64,000 bases of DNA, taken from the NCBI RefSeq assembly GCF_030272615.1, contig NC_081406.1, positions 145,616,091-145,680,090 on the forward strand, given 5' to 3'. Below, piece after piece: positions 44,582 to 55,457 of the stretch. This stretch comes from Cryptomeria japonica. Its lineage: Eukaryota; Streptophyta; Pinopsida; Cupressales; Cupressaceae. The notes below the pieces were generated by a model. It did not search any database. It worked only from the letters and a program-made list of their open reading frames with translations, and was not told the origin of the DNA. A program made the translations under genes and the position numbers. Every line of letters starts with the position of its first letter. Position 1 is the first letter of the stretch.

Positions 44582-46091
44582 TGGTGCAGGAGCACCTCCT
44601 GTACAAGCCAACCATGGATTTGATGATGAAGATTAGGATCTTAGGATCATTGTGTATTTATTTTGTTTGTAAACTTTTCATGTATTCAATAAGGACCCCA
44701 CCATGTAAATCATTGTCACAAATTAGGCAACTTGATAAGCCAATTTGGACAATTTGGTGTATAAGGGGTAGATTGATATTTATTTTGAAGTTTGATAGGG
44801 TTTTAGGGTGTGTAGATGATGTTTGGTTGATCCAAGTTGTGTGGATCCTAAATTGGTGTCAATTGACAACTTTGTCAAAAAGTGCAACTTTTGAAAATGC
44901 AACTTTTGCAAGCAAAAGTGCAACTTTTCCACTTTTGGTTGTTGTAAGCCTCTCAATGGCTCCAAAATATTCAAAATTCAGTTGGAAAATATTGAGGAAG
45001 GATATAAGATTTGTGGACATGATTAACAAGTAGAGAGTTATTGTGGATTGAAACTTGAAGGCAATAAAACACTGAAAATTGAGTTTTTCCCAAAAATTCT
45101 AAGTTTGCAGAGGTTGTACGTCCTTGTACAGATTGAATTTGATAAAATAAATCATGGAGAAGATGGAGGGTTGAATCACCTTTTTTTTGGCAATGGTCCG
45201 AGGATATGATCTTTTGTGAGTAGTGAGAACCCTTCAATTTATTGACTACAACCCGGAAAACAAGGGTTTGGCTAGCGTTTTACCTAAAAATGGCCATATC
45301 TTGCACTTCCTTCCTCTAGAAGTTCTTTCCTTTGGTGGAGTGCAGAATTGGTCAATACATTCAAGGATTTTCATGGGTTTTTGCAGGGAAGGCTTGATTG
45401 TGAGGAGAATGAGATAAACCTAGGTAGGCATCTCCATGTGACTACCTTAAGCAAAATTAGGATAGTCACCCTAAAATCTCATAGCGGTGGATTCCAGGTG
45501 TGAAAACTTGGAATAAGAGATTATTTACCATCCCCAACATGCCCATTAAGTTGGTTTTTCAGTTGAGAATCTAGAAATAGGTGTTGCTTTGTAAATTAGG
45601 CCTAATCACTCTGATTAGGTCTCTAGGCTCTTAAATGGTTCAGACCCTTCGAGTGCAGATCTTGCCAAACCATTTTGAGGATGAGTGTAACTCCTTAAAG
45701 GGTATCTGGAATGGTAAGTAGTTTGTTAGGTTGTGTGCAAGAATTTGGAGATAAGGGTAAAATACCCACTCAATAGGGCTACTAGCCTAGGGGGTAGGTT
45801 TCCAAAGGAGGTATAGGGCATTGATGCCTAAGTCTAAAACCAATGCTTGGAAGAGTACTTAGATGTCATGAGTGGACCAAATCTAGGGTGTTTAAGAGAA
45901 AGAATCATGGTGAGGAATGTTGGGAATGTTGAAGCTATTTACTCATCTTGAGTAGGTGCCAGTCTAGGGGAGTGTGAGTAGTTCAAACCTTAAGGTGTGG
46001 AGTCCTTCTTGTAGGATCCTTGTTACCATTTGGAAGAGATCAAATTGAACCTTTTGGACTTGTCCTTAGGTGTGTGAAGGGCTTTGCATCA
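44582..46091 (+). repeat. 5' LTR of element B
   Basis: TGGTGCAGGAGCACCTCC...GGGCTTTGCATCA, 1510 bp, followed by AG and the primer site. Matches the 3' LTR over its length with many point differences and a few short gaps (for instance a gap of about 15 bp near 51048). Confidence 0.93.
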
Positions 46092-46093
46092 AG

Positions 46094-46107
46094 TGGTATC
46101 AGATCTT
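46094..46107 (+). other. Primer binding site of element B
   Basis: TGGTATCAGATCTT closely matches the initiator Met-tRNA primer site TGGTATCAGAGC, two bases after the LTR. Confidence 0.8.
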
Positions 46108-46140
46108 AGGATTGTACTTTGGACCGAAGAAGAAGACAAG

Positions 46141-47300
46141 ATGTCAGAGGAAGAGGGATCCCAAGATATCCCATCAAGGATGACCAATGCTGAGTTGGTT
46201 GTCTTAGTAAGGAAGGAGATGGTAGAGAGAAGAGAAGTCAGGGCTAAGAATTAGGCCTTGAGAAATGAAATGGACCAGTTGAAGGGAAAAGTGGAGAGGG
46301 GAGAGAGAGACTCTATAGGAGATGAAGAAGGGAATGAAGAGGAGATCCCTAGGTAGGAAGAACTAGAGGTTCCTGCAGACTAGAGACCCCTGATGAGTGT
46401 CCTCATGTCCATAGAAAGAAGAACAATGGATGTGAAGTTGGATCTGCCAGTGTTTGCAGGCAAGATGGAGCCTGATACAATGATGGAGTGGAGTGGATAG
46501 ACTCCTTGGACAATTTCTTTGAGAGTGAAGACATACTAGAGCACCAAAGGGTGAAGATGGCCCAATCCAAAATGAAAGGGGCTGCATTGACTTGGTGGAC
46601 TTTCATCCAAGATGAGAGGGTGAAAGAGAGAAAGAGAAAAGTAGCTACTTGGAAGAAGATGATGGATTTGGTGAAGGAAGCCTATGTTCCAATGGACTAT
46701 AATATCCAATTGCATGAGAGAAGACAAAACTTGAAGTAGAAGGAGATGGATGTGAGTTCCTACACAAAGGAGTTCATGAAATTGTGTGTGAAGACCAAGG
46801 TAAAGGAGAGTGAAGATGAGAAGGTGGAGAGATATCTCAATGGACTGAGATTTTCCATCCAAGAAGATTTGAACCTCCACACCCCGCAAACAGTGCAAAA
46901 AGGCTTTTAGTTGGCACTTAAGGTGGAGGAGAAGCTAAAGGGGAGGTAGAAGAAAAATAGTAGAGGCAAAGGGAGACAAAAAAGAGGGGGAAGAGGCCCT
47001 TTCAAAGGTAGAGGAAATGGTTCTGGATACCAAGGTGAGTCTAGCCAAGAAGGCACTAGAGGAGAGAGAAATTATAACCAAGGAGGAGGCTACAACCAAA
47101 GAGGGAACTTTAGGGGCAGAAGACCATCCTCTATAGGAAGATGCCAAGGAAGAGTATCTCCTAGATGCTACAATTGCAACCAATAAGGGCACATGGCAAA
47201 TAGGTGTCCAGAGAAGGCTACAAGCTCCATGGGAGAAAGGACGAGAAATTTGGTGCAGGAATCTGATTGCCAGAGTGTGGCAAGTCCAAACACCTATCAA
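46141..47300 (+). pseudogene. Element B gag
   Basis: Met at 46141 (MSEEEGSQDIPSRMTNAELV) opens a frame that shifts near 46490. The capsid-like domain follows: MEWIDSLDNFFESEDI, MKGAALTWWTFIQDER, YVPMDYNIQLHERRQNLK, SYTKEFMKLCVKTKVKESE and VERYLNGLRFSIQEDL, all typical of the Gypsy gag family. Then comes a basic Arg/Gly-rich part and a CCHC zinc knuckle CYNCNQ*GHMANRCP at about 47168-47215, intact in Cys and His apart from the stop. Confidence 0.88.
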
Positions 47301-47960
47301 AGTGTTAATGCTCCTAATAGCTATGGCTATCCTGAAAGAGGAGAGGCTCTGATGATGAGGAGAGAAGTAACCACCATGAAGGCACCTGACAAGGAGCCCC
47401 CACAAAGAAAGTCTCTTTTCAAAACTAACTGCAAGGTAGGAGGAAAGGTATGCAAGGTCTTGATAGACTCCGGGTCTATTGAAAATTTTGTGTCACTTGA
47501 AATGGTAGAGAAGATTAAGTTGAGAAGGTTGCCACATCCTTACCCCTACAAGGTCTCATGGCTCACCTAAGGTCAGTGAGCAATGGTAGAAGATTAGGCT
47601 TGGGTAGAGTTTCAGATTGGATCATACAAGGATAGATTGCTATTTGATATAGCCAAGATGGATGCATGCCATCTCTTATTTGGGAGACCCTGGCAGTTTG
47701 ATTTGAAGGCTTATCATGATGGGGTTAGAAATACCTATTCAATCACCAAGGATGGTAAGGTGATATAACTTTTACCCCAGATGGAGAATAAGATGGAACC
47801 AAATGGGAAAGATGCTAAAGTGTTATTAGTAGAAGGAAAGCAGTTCATGAAGGAGATTGTAGTTTTCTATGCCCTCATTCCCAAGTCCAAGGTGACAAAG
47901 AAGGAGAAGGTTGTAGAGAGGAAAGAAGAAGGACAGAGGCACATAGACCCTGCAGTTAGA
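47301..47960 (+). pseudogene. Element B aspartic protease
   Basis: Shows KTNCKVGGKVCKVLIDSGSI with the active-site DSG intact at about 47461-47475, then NFVSLEMVEKIKLRRLPHPY and, after stops at 47568 and 47600, DACHLLFGRPWQFDL, the LLGRPW helix motif of Gypsy proteases. A Lys/Glu-rich linker (47800-47960) joins it to RT. Confidence 0.87.
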
Positions 47961-48720
47961 TAGTTACTTGACAAGTACAAAGGCATCATCTCTGATGGAA
48001 TGCCAAGATCCCTTTCACCAGTGAGAGACATACGTCATTGCATAGATCTGATCCTTGGATCTACCCTACCAAATAAGGCAACATACAAGCTTACCCTAGA
48101 TCAGAATGCAGAGATGACAAGACAATTTGAGGAGTTTCTAGAATCAGGGCTAATTGGAAAAAAGTATAAGCCCATGTGTAGTACCTGCTGTCCTTGCACC
48201 CAAGAAAGAAGGCACTTGGAGGCTATGCACAGATTCAAGGGCCATCAACAAGATAACTATAAGGTATAGGTTCTCAATCCCTAGGATAGAGGATTTACTT
48301 GATTTCTTGGGGAGTGCAAAATATTTCACCAAAATGGATCTAAAAAGTGGATACCATCAGATTAGAATAAGGCCAAGGGATAAATGGAAAACACCTTTTA
48401 AAACCAATGAGGGGTTGTATGAGTGGAAAGTCATGCCATTTGGGTTGTCCAACACCCCTAGTACCTTTATGGGGTTGATGAATGAGGTCTTGGTGGAGTT
48501 CATAGGCAAGTTTGTAATAGTATACCTAGATGATATCTTGATCTTTAGTCACACAAGGGAAGAACACCTCAAACATGTAGATATGGTCCTCAAAAGGTTA
48601 CATTAAGAGCAGCTAATGATACATTTGGATAAGTGTTTGTTCATGCAGGAGGAGATCATCTTCTTGGGTTTTGTAATCTCACAAGGTGAGTTGAAGATGG
48701 AATAGGAGAAGGTAAGTGAT
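47961..48720 (+). pseudogene. Element B reverse transcriptase
   Basis: Starts LLDKYKGIISDGMPRSLSP, CIDLILGSTLPNKATYKL and [11 protein letters not shown]; a frameshift near 48160 leads to 150 clean codons: [35 protein letters not shown] (first Asp), [20 protein letters not shown] and the active site [14 protein letters not shown] (YLDD intact), up to VLKRLH and a stop at 48604. The thumb follows with IISQGEL-like remnants. Confidence 0.92.
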
Positions 48721-49326
48721 ATATTGTCTTGGCCAACACCTAAAACTATGAATGATGTCTGGAGTTTCTATGGCTTAGCAAATTTTTATAGGAAGTTTAT
48801 AAGGGGATTTAGTCATGTTTGTGCACCAATGCTTGATAACATAAAGGGACGACAAAAGTGCAAGTTCACTTGGACCAAGGAGGCAGATGACTCATTTGAA
48901 AATTTGAAGAAGAAAGTTGCAGAACAACCAGTCCTTGCCCTACTAGATTTCAAGAAGATATTTTAGGTAGAATGTGATGCAAGCCATATGGCTATTGGGG
49001 TAGTACTCAGTCAAGAAGGAAGGCCAATTGCCTTTTTTAGTGAAAAACTAAATGATGCCAAGAGGAGATACTCATCGTATGATTTGGAGATGTATGTTTT
49101 GGCTCAGTCATTGAATAAGTAGAGGCACTATTTATTGCCTAAAGAGTTTATAGTTTTCACTGATAATCAGGCACTCAGTTTCATAAACAGTCAAGAGAAG
49201 TTAAACCATAGGCACATGAAGTGGGTAGAGACCCTACAAGCTTTCACCTTCAACCTCAAGCACAAAAAGGGGGTGAAGAACAACGTTGCAGATGCCTTGA
49301 GCAAGAGGGTCTTAACCATCAACTAA
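48721..49326 (+). pseudogene. Element B RNase H
   Basis: The connection reads LSWPTPKTMNDVWSFYGLAN and FYRKFIRGFSHVCAPM; the RNase H itself reads VECDASHMAIGVVLSQEGRP (catalytic Asp kept), RRYSSYDLEMYVLAQSL, FIVFTDNQALSFIN (third Asp) and VADALSKRV (fourth Asp). A stop at 48964 and another at 49120 are the only breaks. Confidence 0.9.
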
Positions 49327-50420
49327 ATCAAGATAGAAAGTGTTGGCATTGACTCCTTGAAGAACATGTATGATGTTGATGAAGATTTTGGAGAGATCTA
49401 CAAGGTATGTGAGTCTTTTGGTGAGAGGTATCATGTTGAATTTTCTAAGTTTTTGTTCCAAGAGGGATTTCTATTAAAGGGTGGACAATTATGCATTCCT
49501 AAGTGTTCAATGAGACTGAATATTATTAGGAAGAAGCATTATGGAGCAATGGTAGGTCATTTTGGTCTTGACAAGACCCTTGACCTTGTGAAAAGACACT
49601 ACTACTGGCCTAAGTTGCAGGCAAATGTTAGAAGGTTTGTAGAGACATGTGCGATCTATCAAAAAGCCAAGGGGAAATCCACCAATGCAGGCTTGTACCA
49701 ACCCTTACCCATTCCTTCTAGGCCATGGGAAAGCATAAGCATGGATTTTGTGTTGGGTCTGCCAATGACAAGGAGGGGATTTCACAATGTCTTTGTAGTG
49801 GTGGACAGATTTAGCAAAATGGCTCATTTATTGCCATGTAAAACCTCTTGTGATGACTCATATGTTGCAAACTTGTTTTTCAAAGAGGTAGTCAGGATAC
49901 ATGGGTTACCTCTAAACATAGTTTCAGACAAGGATGTGAAGTTCATAGGACATTTTTGGAGGACCCTATGGAAGAAGTTGGGAACCAACCTAGCTTTCTC
50001 ATCCCTAGCTTTCTCATCTGCCTACCATCCCTAAATGGATGGACAAATTGAAGTTGTCAATAGGTCCTCGGGGAGCCTATTAAGATGTTTGACAAGACAT
50101 CATGGAGAGAAATGGGAAAACATACTGTCACAACCAGAGTTCTCATACAATGAAACCATAAATAGAAGCACTGGGAAGTCTCCTTTCCAAATTGTGTATG
50201 GCATCCACCCAAGAGGTGTGTTGGAGTTGAGGGAGTTTCCCAAAGAATAATCTATTAGTGTAGATGGTGAAGATTTTGCATCAGACATCAAGGAGGTACA
50301 TGATCAAGTAAAGTCTCATCTCCAACAATCTGCAGAGAAGTACAAGGCTCGTGCTGATAAGATAAAGAGGGATGTGCAGTTTAGTGTTGGGGATTTAGTA
50401 TGGGTACATTTGAAGAAGGA
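49327..50420 (+). pseudogene. Element B integrase
   Basis: A 225-codon run from 49357 covers the zinc-binding domain (HYGAMVGHFGLDKT, CAIYQ, in which the last Cys is Tyr) and the core, with ISMDFVLGLPMT (Asp), NIVSDKDVKFIGHFW (Asp) and, after a stop at 50032, MDGQIEVVNRSSGSLL (Glu). ISQPEFSYNETINRSTGKSP and FQIVYGIHPRG complete it. An AFSSLAFSS doubling at about 49998-50020 is a small duplication of 15 bp. Confidence 0.92.
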
Positions 50421-50730
50421 GAGACTATGAAAAGGCAAACACACAAAGCTCATGCAGAGGAAGATTGGACCATGTCAGGTTTTGAAGAAATGTGGGCAGA
50501 ATGCTTATGAAATCCAACTTCTTCCTGATCTACTAAAGTTGAGCAAGGTTCTAGACACTAAAGTCACAAAGAGGACAAGGAATAGGGAGTAAATAGAGTA
50601 TTTGGTGGCTTGGCAGGGCAAACCAAACTCTGAAGTAGTTTGGATGATAGACAAAAAAAATTTCTAACCATTGTGCAAACCTCCAAACTCTGATCTCAAT
50701 TGGGCTTGAGATCTCTTCTCCCGGGGAGTA
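50421..50730 (+). pseudogene. Element B integrase C-terminus with chromodomain-like tail
   Basis: After KLMQRKIGPCQVLKKCGQNA and YEIQLLPDL, the tail carries EYLVAWQGKPNSEVVWM, the core of a chromodomain, which guides integration to certain chromatin in chromoviruses. It ends at 50667 or with the TGA at 50708. CTCCCGGGGAGTA before the 3' LTR at 50731 is a poor polypurine tract. Confidence 0.75.
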
Positions 50731-52222
50731 TGGTGCAGGAGAACCTCCTCTACAAGAAAACCATGGATCTAATGATGAATATTAGGATCTTAGGATCATT
50801 GTGAATTTCTTTTGTTTGTGAAATTTTCATGTATTCAATAAAGGACCCCACCATGTAAACCATTGTCACAAATTGGGCAACTTGATAAGCCAAATTGGAC
50901 AATTTGGTGTATAAGGGGTAGATTGATGTTTTTTTTGATGTTTGATAGGATTTTAGGGTGTGTAGGTGATGTTTGGTTGATCCAAGTTGTGTGGATCCCA
51001 AATTGGTGTGAATTGACAACTTTGTAAAAAAGTGCAACTTTTACAAGCAAAAGTGCAGCTTTTTCAGTTTTGGTTGTTGTAAGCCTCTCAATGGCTCCAA
51101 CCTGTTCAAAATTTGGTTGGAAACCATTGGGGAAGGATATGATCCTTATGGACATGATTCCCAAGAAGAGAGTTACCGTGGATTGAAACTTGAAGGCAAT
51201 AAAACACTGAAAATTGAGTTTTTCCCAAAAATTCTGAGTTTGCAGAGGTTGTACGTCCTTGTACAGATTGAATTTGACAAAATAACTCATGGAGAAGATG
51301 GAGGGTTGAATAAAATTTTATTTGGTGGTGGTCTTAGGATTTGATCTTTTGTGAGTAGTGAGAACCCTTCAATTTGCTGACTGCAATCCGGAAAATAAGG
51401 GTTTGGCTAGGATTTTACCTAAAAATGGCCATATCTTGCACGTCCTTCCTCTAGAAGTTATTTCCTTTGGTGGAGTGCAGGATTGGTCAATGTATTATAG
51501 GATTTTCATGGGTTTTTTGAGGGAAGGATTTATTGTGAGGAGAATGAGATAAACCTAGGTAGGCATCTCCATGTGACTACCTTAAGCAAAATTAGGACAG
51601 TCACCCTAAAATCTCATAGTGATGGATTCTAGGTGTACAACCCTGGGATTAGAGATTATTTACCATCCCCCACATGCCCATGAAGTTTTTTTTGTAGTTG
51701 AGAATCTAGAAATGGGTGTTGCTTTGTAAATTAGGCCTAATCGCCCTAATTAGGTCTCTAGGCTCCTAAATGGTTCAGACCCTTAGAGTGAAGATCTTAT
51801 TAAACCATTTTGGGGATGAGTGTAACTCCTTAAAGGGTATCTAGAATGGTAATTAGTTTGTCAGTTTGTGTGCAAGAATTTGGAGATAAGGGCAAAATAC
51901 CTACTCAATAGGGCTACTAAGCTAGGGGGTAGGTTTCCAAAGGAGGTATAGGGCATTGATGCCTTTAAAACCAATGCTTGGAAGAGTAATTAGATGTCAT
52001 GAGTGGACCAAATCCAAGGCCCCTAAGAGAAAAAATCATGGTGAGGCATGTTGGGAATGTTGAAGCTATTTACTCATCTTGAGTAGGTGCCAGTCTAGGG
52101 GAGTGTGCGTAGTTCAAACCTTAAGGTATGGAGTGCTTCTTGTAGTATCCTTGTTACCATTTAGAAGGGATCAAATTGAACCTTTTGGACCCATCCTTAG
52201 GTGTGTGAAGGGATCTGCATGA
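50731..52222 (+). repeat. 3' LTR of element B
   Basis: TGGTGCAGGAGAACCTCC...GATCTGCATGA, 1492 bp; CA at the end has become GA. Target duplication ATCTC follows. Confidence 0.92.
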
Positions 52223-52839
52223 ATCTCGTAATCAGTTATGTGTCCTGTTATTAGATGGTTTGCTAAGTGTTAGTAGTATCTATTTGAGTTTTGTGTCATG
52301 GTTTTCTTGGTATGCGTAGAGTCTATGTTCTAGAGATATTGAGCTTAATCTTGTTATGGGCTAGTATTCTTGGGTCTGAATGACCATGCCCCATTTTGAT
52401 AATCTTGGTATATGCATTGGAAATCAAAGTATGTAAAGGAAGTCTGTAGAAGTCTTTCGGAGGATGACATAAGCATATTGATAATGTGTTGGGCTTGTGC
52501 GACACACTATTTTTTATTTCTGCCCTCTGGTATATATACATATACATATGCATTAGCATGAGAAAGAAATAGAGAAGTGTATGAAGATATGTGGTATGCA
52601 AAAGAGAGTTAGCAACAAAGATAACAATGTGTGAAGTGTGTGTTGTGGACAATAAAGGAAGACATTGTTGTAGTAGTGTAGTAGTCTTTTATCAGACCTG
52701 CTGCAGAACAATTGTACAGAGATATCTAACCAGATCTGCTCTATGGTTTGAGATTTGTAACTTGAGCTTAACCTTAGAATTGATGCCCTGCATTTAGAGA
52801 TGCAATCCTTCTCAGTTCAACCTTTTTAGTTGTAGTGAG
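52223..52839 (+). repeat. Element C 5' LTR, middle part
   Basis: Continues from 44581 after the target duplication of B. Contains a TATA-like GGTATATATACATATAC at 52531 and GTGTGTTGTGGAC, fitting a U3-R region. Ends with GTGAG (52835-52839), the duplication of the next insert. Confidence 0.75.
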
Positions 52840-53881
52840 TGTAGACACCGAAAATTGTCCCAAGTCTTCGAAGACACTTTTCACTAACCTTTCGTCTAAA
52901 CTAATGCAATAATTTTAATTATTTAATTCGTACTATTCTTCTTCTTCTAGTTTCCTATAATTAAATAATTCTTAGGTATTTAATTATTTCTCTTCTAAAC
53001 TATTAATTAAATAATCTTCATTATTTAATTAATATTCATCATTATCTCTTTCCAATTAATTAATCTTGATCTTAATTGACTAATCCTAACTATTCCTCTT
53101 CGATTAAATAATTCTCTAATTAATTAATCCCTTTATTCTAAGCGATCTTATTCTTCCATGATTAAATAAATTATTTTAATTATTTAATCCTCTTCTCCAA
53201 ATTATTCTAATTAAATAAAATTTTAATTTATTTAATTGTCATGTGTGGGTGAAATAAATAAATTTTATTTATTTATTTATGACCCCACTTATCTCTTCCA
53301 CTTTCTAGTTTCTATCTCGCTTATATCTTCAAACTTGCTCATTCTCCACTCGTCTTTTCCTCTCTTTCATTTTGGTATATCTTGTTGGAAAAGAATATTT
53401 CCAATATTCATTTTTACTTAACTCTTTTAATTTCTATGTCTTCCTCAATATTGGAAATGCAATTTCCTTTTTATCCTCACTTAACAAGTCATCTCATTTA
53501 ATCTCTTCTGTTGATTATTTTCAGTCCCAAATCAATCTTAGCCATTCAATCAATCTCAAATTTTTATATATATTGAGCTCTTTTCTCATTGATTTTCAAT
53601 CACGCTTCAAGTATCCTTATGTTGTCCAATTTGCTATCATTTTTTCATCAACTTTCTTTTATTTGCACTTGCATTTGTAGGTGGCATCCACATAATTTGA
53701 AGGAGAAAGAAGAACAATGGAGGAACAATGAAGGAGATTCCAGCATTTTGGTTTGCATTTAAGTTGTAGAATCTTGTCCTCATGCCTTTGTTGAATGTGT
53801 TAGGAATATTTTTATAGAATTTAGGCTTTCATGGTTGTCTTAATTTACGATTTGATGTTATACCTGATTTCCTACATCACA
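52840..53881 (+). repeat. Solo LTR of Tat type, target duplication GTGAG
   Basis: Starts TGTAGACACCGAAAATTG and ends CCTACATCACA, flanked by GTGAG at 52835-52839 and 53882-53886; 1042 bp. The first 450 bases are crowded with AATTAAATAATT words, as in the first part of the Gypsy-1 LTR, and TGTAGACACC is a start seen in Tat-lineage LTRs. Short open frames at 53236-53680 are pyrimidine-rich and not gene-like. Confidence 0.88.
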
Positions 53882-54233
53882 GTGAGCATTCCGATAGTTA
53901 GCCACATCTTTGTATATCTTTAGTGACCAGTCTAGAAATGAGCCATTTTTGTAATTTGGCAATGAGCCACCCCTTTTGTAAACACAAATATAACTAGTTA
54001 TATTCTTTTCAGAGTTAGCACTCTGTGGTTTTTCCCATTTGGGTTTTCCATGTACAAAATATGGTATTTATCTTGTGGTTGTATTCTTTATTTTTATTCT
54101 GCATTAATTGCTTTATATTAGTCAAGTTTGTTTGATATTTCTGTGAAAGGTCATAATTGTGGAGAAAGTTTTTGATCTATGGGAATATTGATTCAACCGC
54201 CCTCTCAGTATTCAGATGCTTTCAACCTGATCA
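53882..54233 (+). repeat. Element C 5' LTR, last part
   Basis: Has the common copia LTR end block: GGTTTTTCCCATTTGGG, GTTTTCCATGTACAAAATATG and TTGATTCAACCGCCCTCTCAG, ending in CCTGATCA. The three LTR parts add up to about 1.2 kb, like the other copia LTRs here. Confidence 0.85.
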
Positions 54234-54238
54234 ATGAT

Positions 54239-54249
54239 TGGTATCAGAG
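54239..54249 (+). other. Primer binding site of element C
   Basis: TGGTATCAGAG, matching the initiator Met-tRNA type, five bases after the LTR end. Confidence 0.8.
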
Positions 54250-54306
54250 ATAAGGTCCCTTCCTTGAAAAGCTTAACCACTTAGGGAGATTCATGTTGGT
54301 TGAATC

Positions 54307-55170
54307 ATGACACCTATGTGCATGGCCAAAGATTTTCAGATGGATGAAAATTTGACATTAGCTCTTGAATATTTGGAAAGCGTCGAATTAGAGAATGAAG
54401 AATTGAAAGAAAATATGAAGATAGTAATTGAATGTGTGCAAAAGTTGAGAGAGAAAATCTGGAAGTTCAAATTGACGCATAAAGAGAACAATTAGTTGAA
54501 ATAGATGAATGAGACTATCAAATATCTGATGCAGAAGAGAAGAAAATGACAAGACAAAGTAGTTCTGGAAAGAGACAATAAAGAAGAAGTTTGGAGAATG
54601 TGAAAAGCTTGAACAAGAGGTGAAGAATCTAAAGGAAAAAAAAAGATCCTTGATAGTAGCAAGCTCCTAGAAATTTTTATCAGCATGAAACAAGTTAATT
54701 CAGACAAAATCGAACTTGGCTTCCAACCGAGTATGTGTTCAGATCAAAATGATAAAGAAGAAAACAATGAAGTCAAAGCTATTTGGATATAAAGTAAGTC
54801 TTTGTAGAAATCATGTTGTGAATGAAAATGAAAATTTGGTTGATGCAAACAAAAAGAGTTGAAACTTTCATGGATACTGTTACATTTGTAATAACTATGG
54901 ACATAAGGCCAATCAATGCAGACATAGATTACATTCAGTAAGATCTAAAAGGAAGATTATTAGTTGTTTCAAATGCAAACAGTTTGGATATTATGCTAAT
55001 TAATGTAGCAATGGAAATATGGAGAAATTTACTGAAAAGAATGTGATGAAGAATGGTGAATCAAAGAAGAAAGAAAATTTGGTTTGGAGAAAGAAGAGTG
55101 AGAGCAAAGGAAGCAAGTCTAATGTACTAGAATCTGCTGCAGGCACCCCTTCCTCTGGTAACAAAGTATA
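54307..55170 (+). pseudogene. Element C gag-like region with two zinc knuckles
   Basis: The Met at 54307 opens a frame with a coiled-coil-like stretch (LALEYLESVELENEELKEN, VQKLREKIWKF). After stops and shifts come two CCHC knuckles: CYICNNYGHKANQC (complete) at about 54888-54930 and CFKCKQFGYYAN*C at about 54966-55010, where His is Tyr. The N-terminal gag domain with a FDGTNY motif, present in A and D, is not seen, so the gag is partial or of another type. Confidence 0.7.
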
Positions 55171-55457
55171 GAGTTTTAGGTTAGGGGGAGTTTTGTTTTG
55201 AAAGAAAAATCTTCTATCATCCCCATTTGAGTGGATCATGTTGCTAATCTGGTATGATAGTGCCTTGAGTGGTATCTGGTAATCACAAGAATATTGATGA
55301 CATCATCCATAAGACAATTCTTAGCGGCAAAACCCTAATGAAGTATCTTTAGCAAAATAAGTGTTGGTTTTTTAGTTAATTTCTTTTATATCAGTTATTT
55401 ATGTTTGAGAATATTGCAAAAAGTAGAGCAATAGCAGAGTGAGCAGTGCAAGCAATC

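Larger units (their letters stand above)
44582..52222 (+). mobile_element. Element B: complete but decayed chromovirus (Ty3/Gypsy)
   Basis: A whole element of 7641 bp: 5' LTR, Met-tRNA primer site, gag with zinc knuckle, protease, RT, RNase H, integrase, chromodomain-like tail and 3' LTR. The flanks ATCTA and ATCTC (52223-52227) form a target duplication with one mismatch. It lies in the 5' LTR of element C. The family also left a solo LTR at 18990-20502. The clade within the chromoviruses was not settled. Confidence 0.93.

Noticed and set aside
46363-47405. Minus-strand ORFs of up to 156 codons
   Set aside because: They are the antisense of element B gag and protease, which have clear homology on the plus strand.
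53236-53680. Overlapping plus-strand ORFs rich in Phe, Leu, Ser and Ile
   Set aside because: They come from T/C-rich LTR sequence within the solo LTR with the GTGAG duplication; no domain.
55000-55239. 79-codon minus-strand ORF
   Set aside because: Antisense of the Lys-rich part after the zinc knuckles of element C; low complexity.
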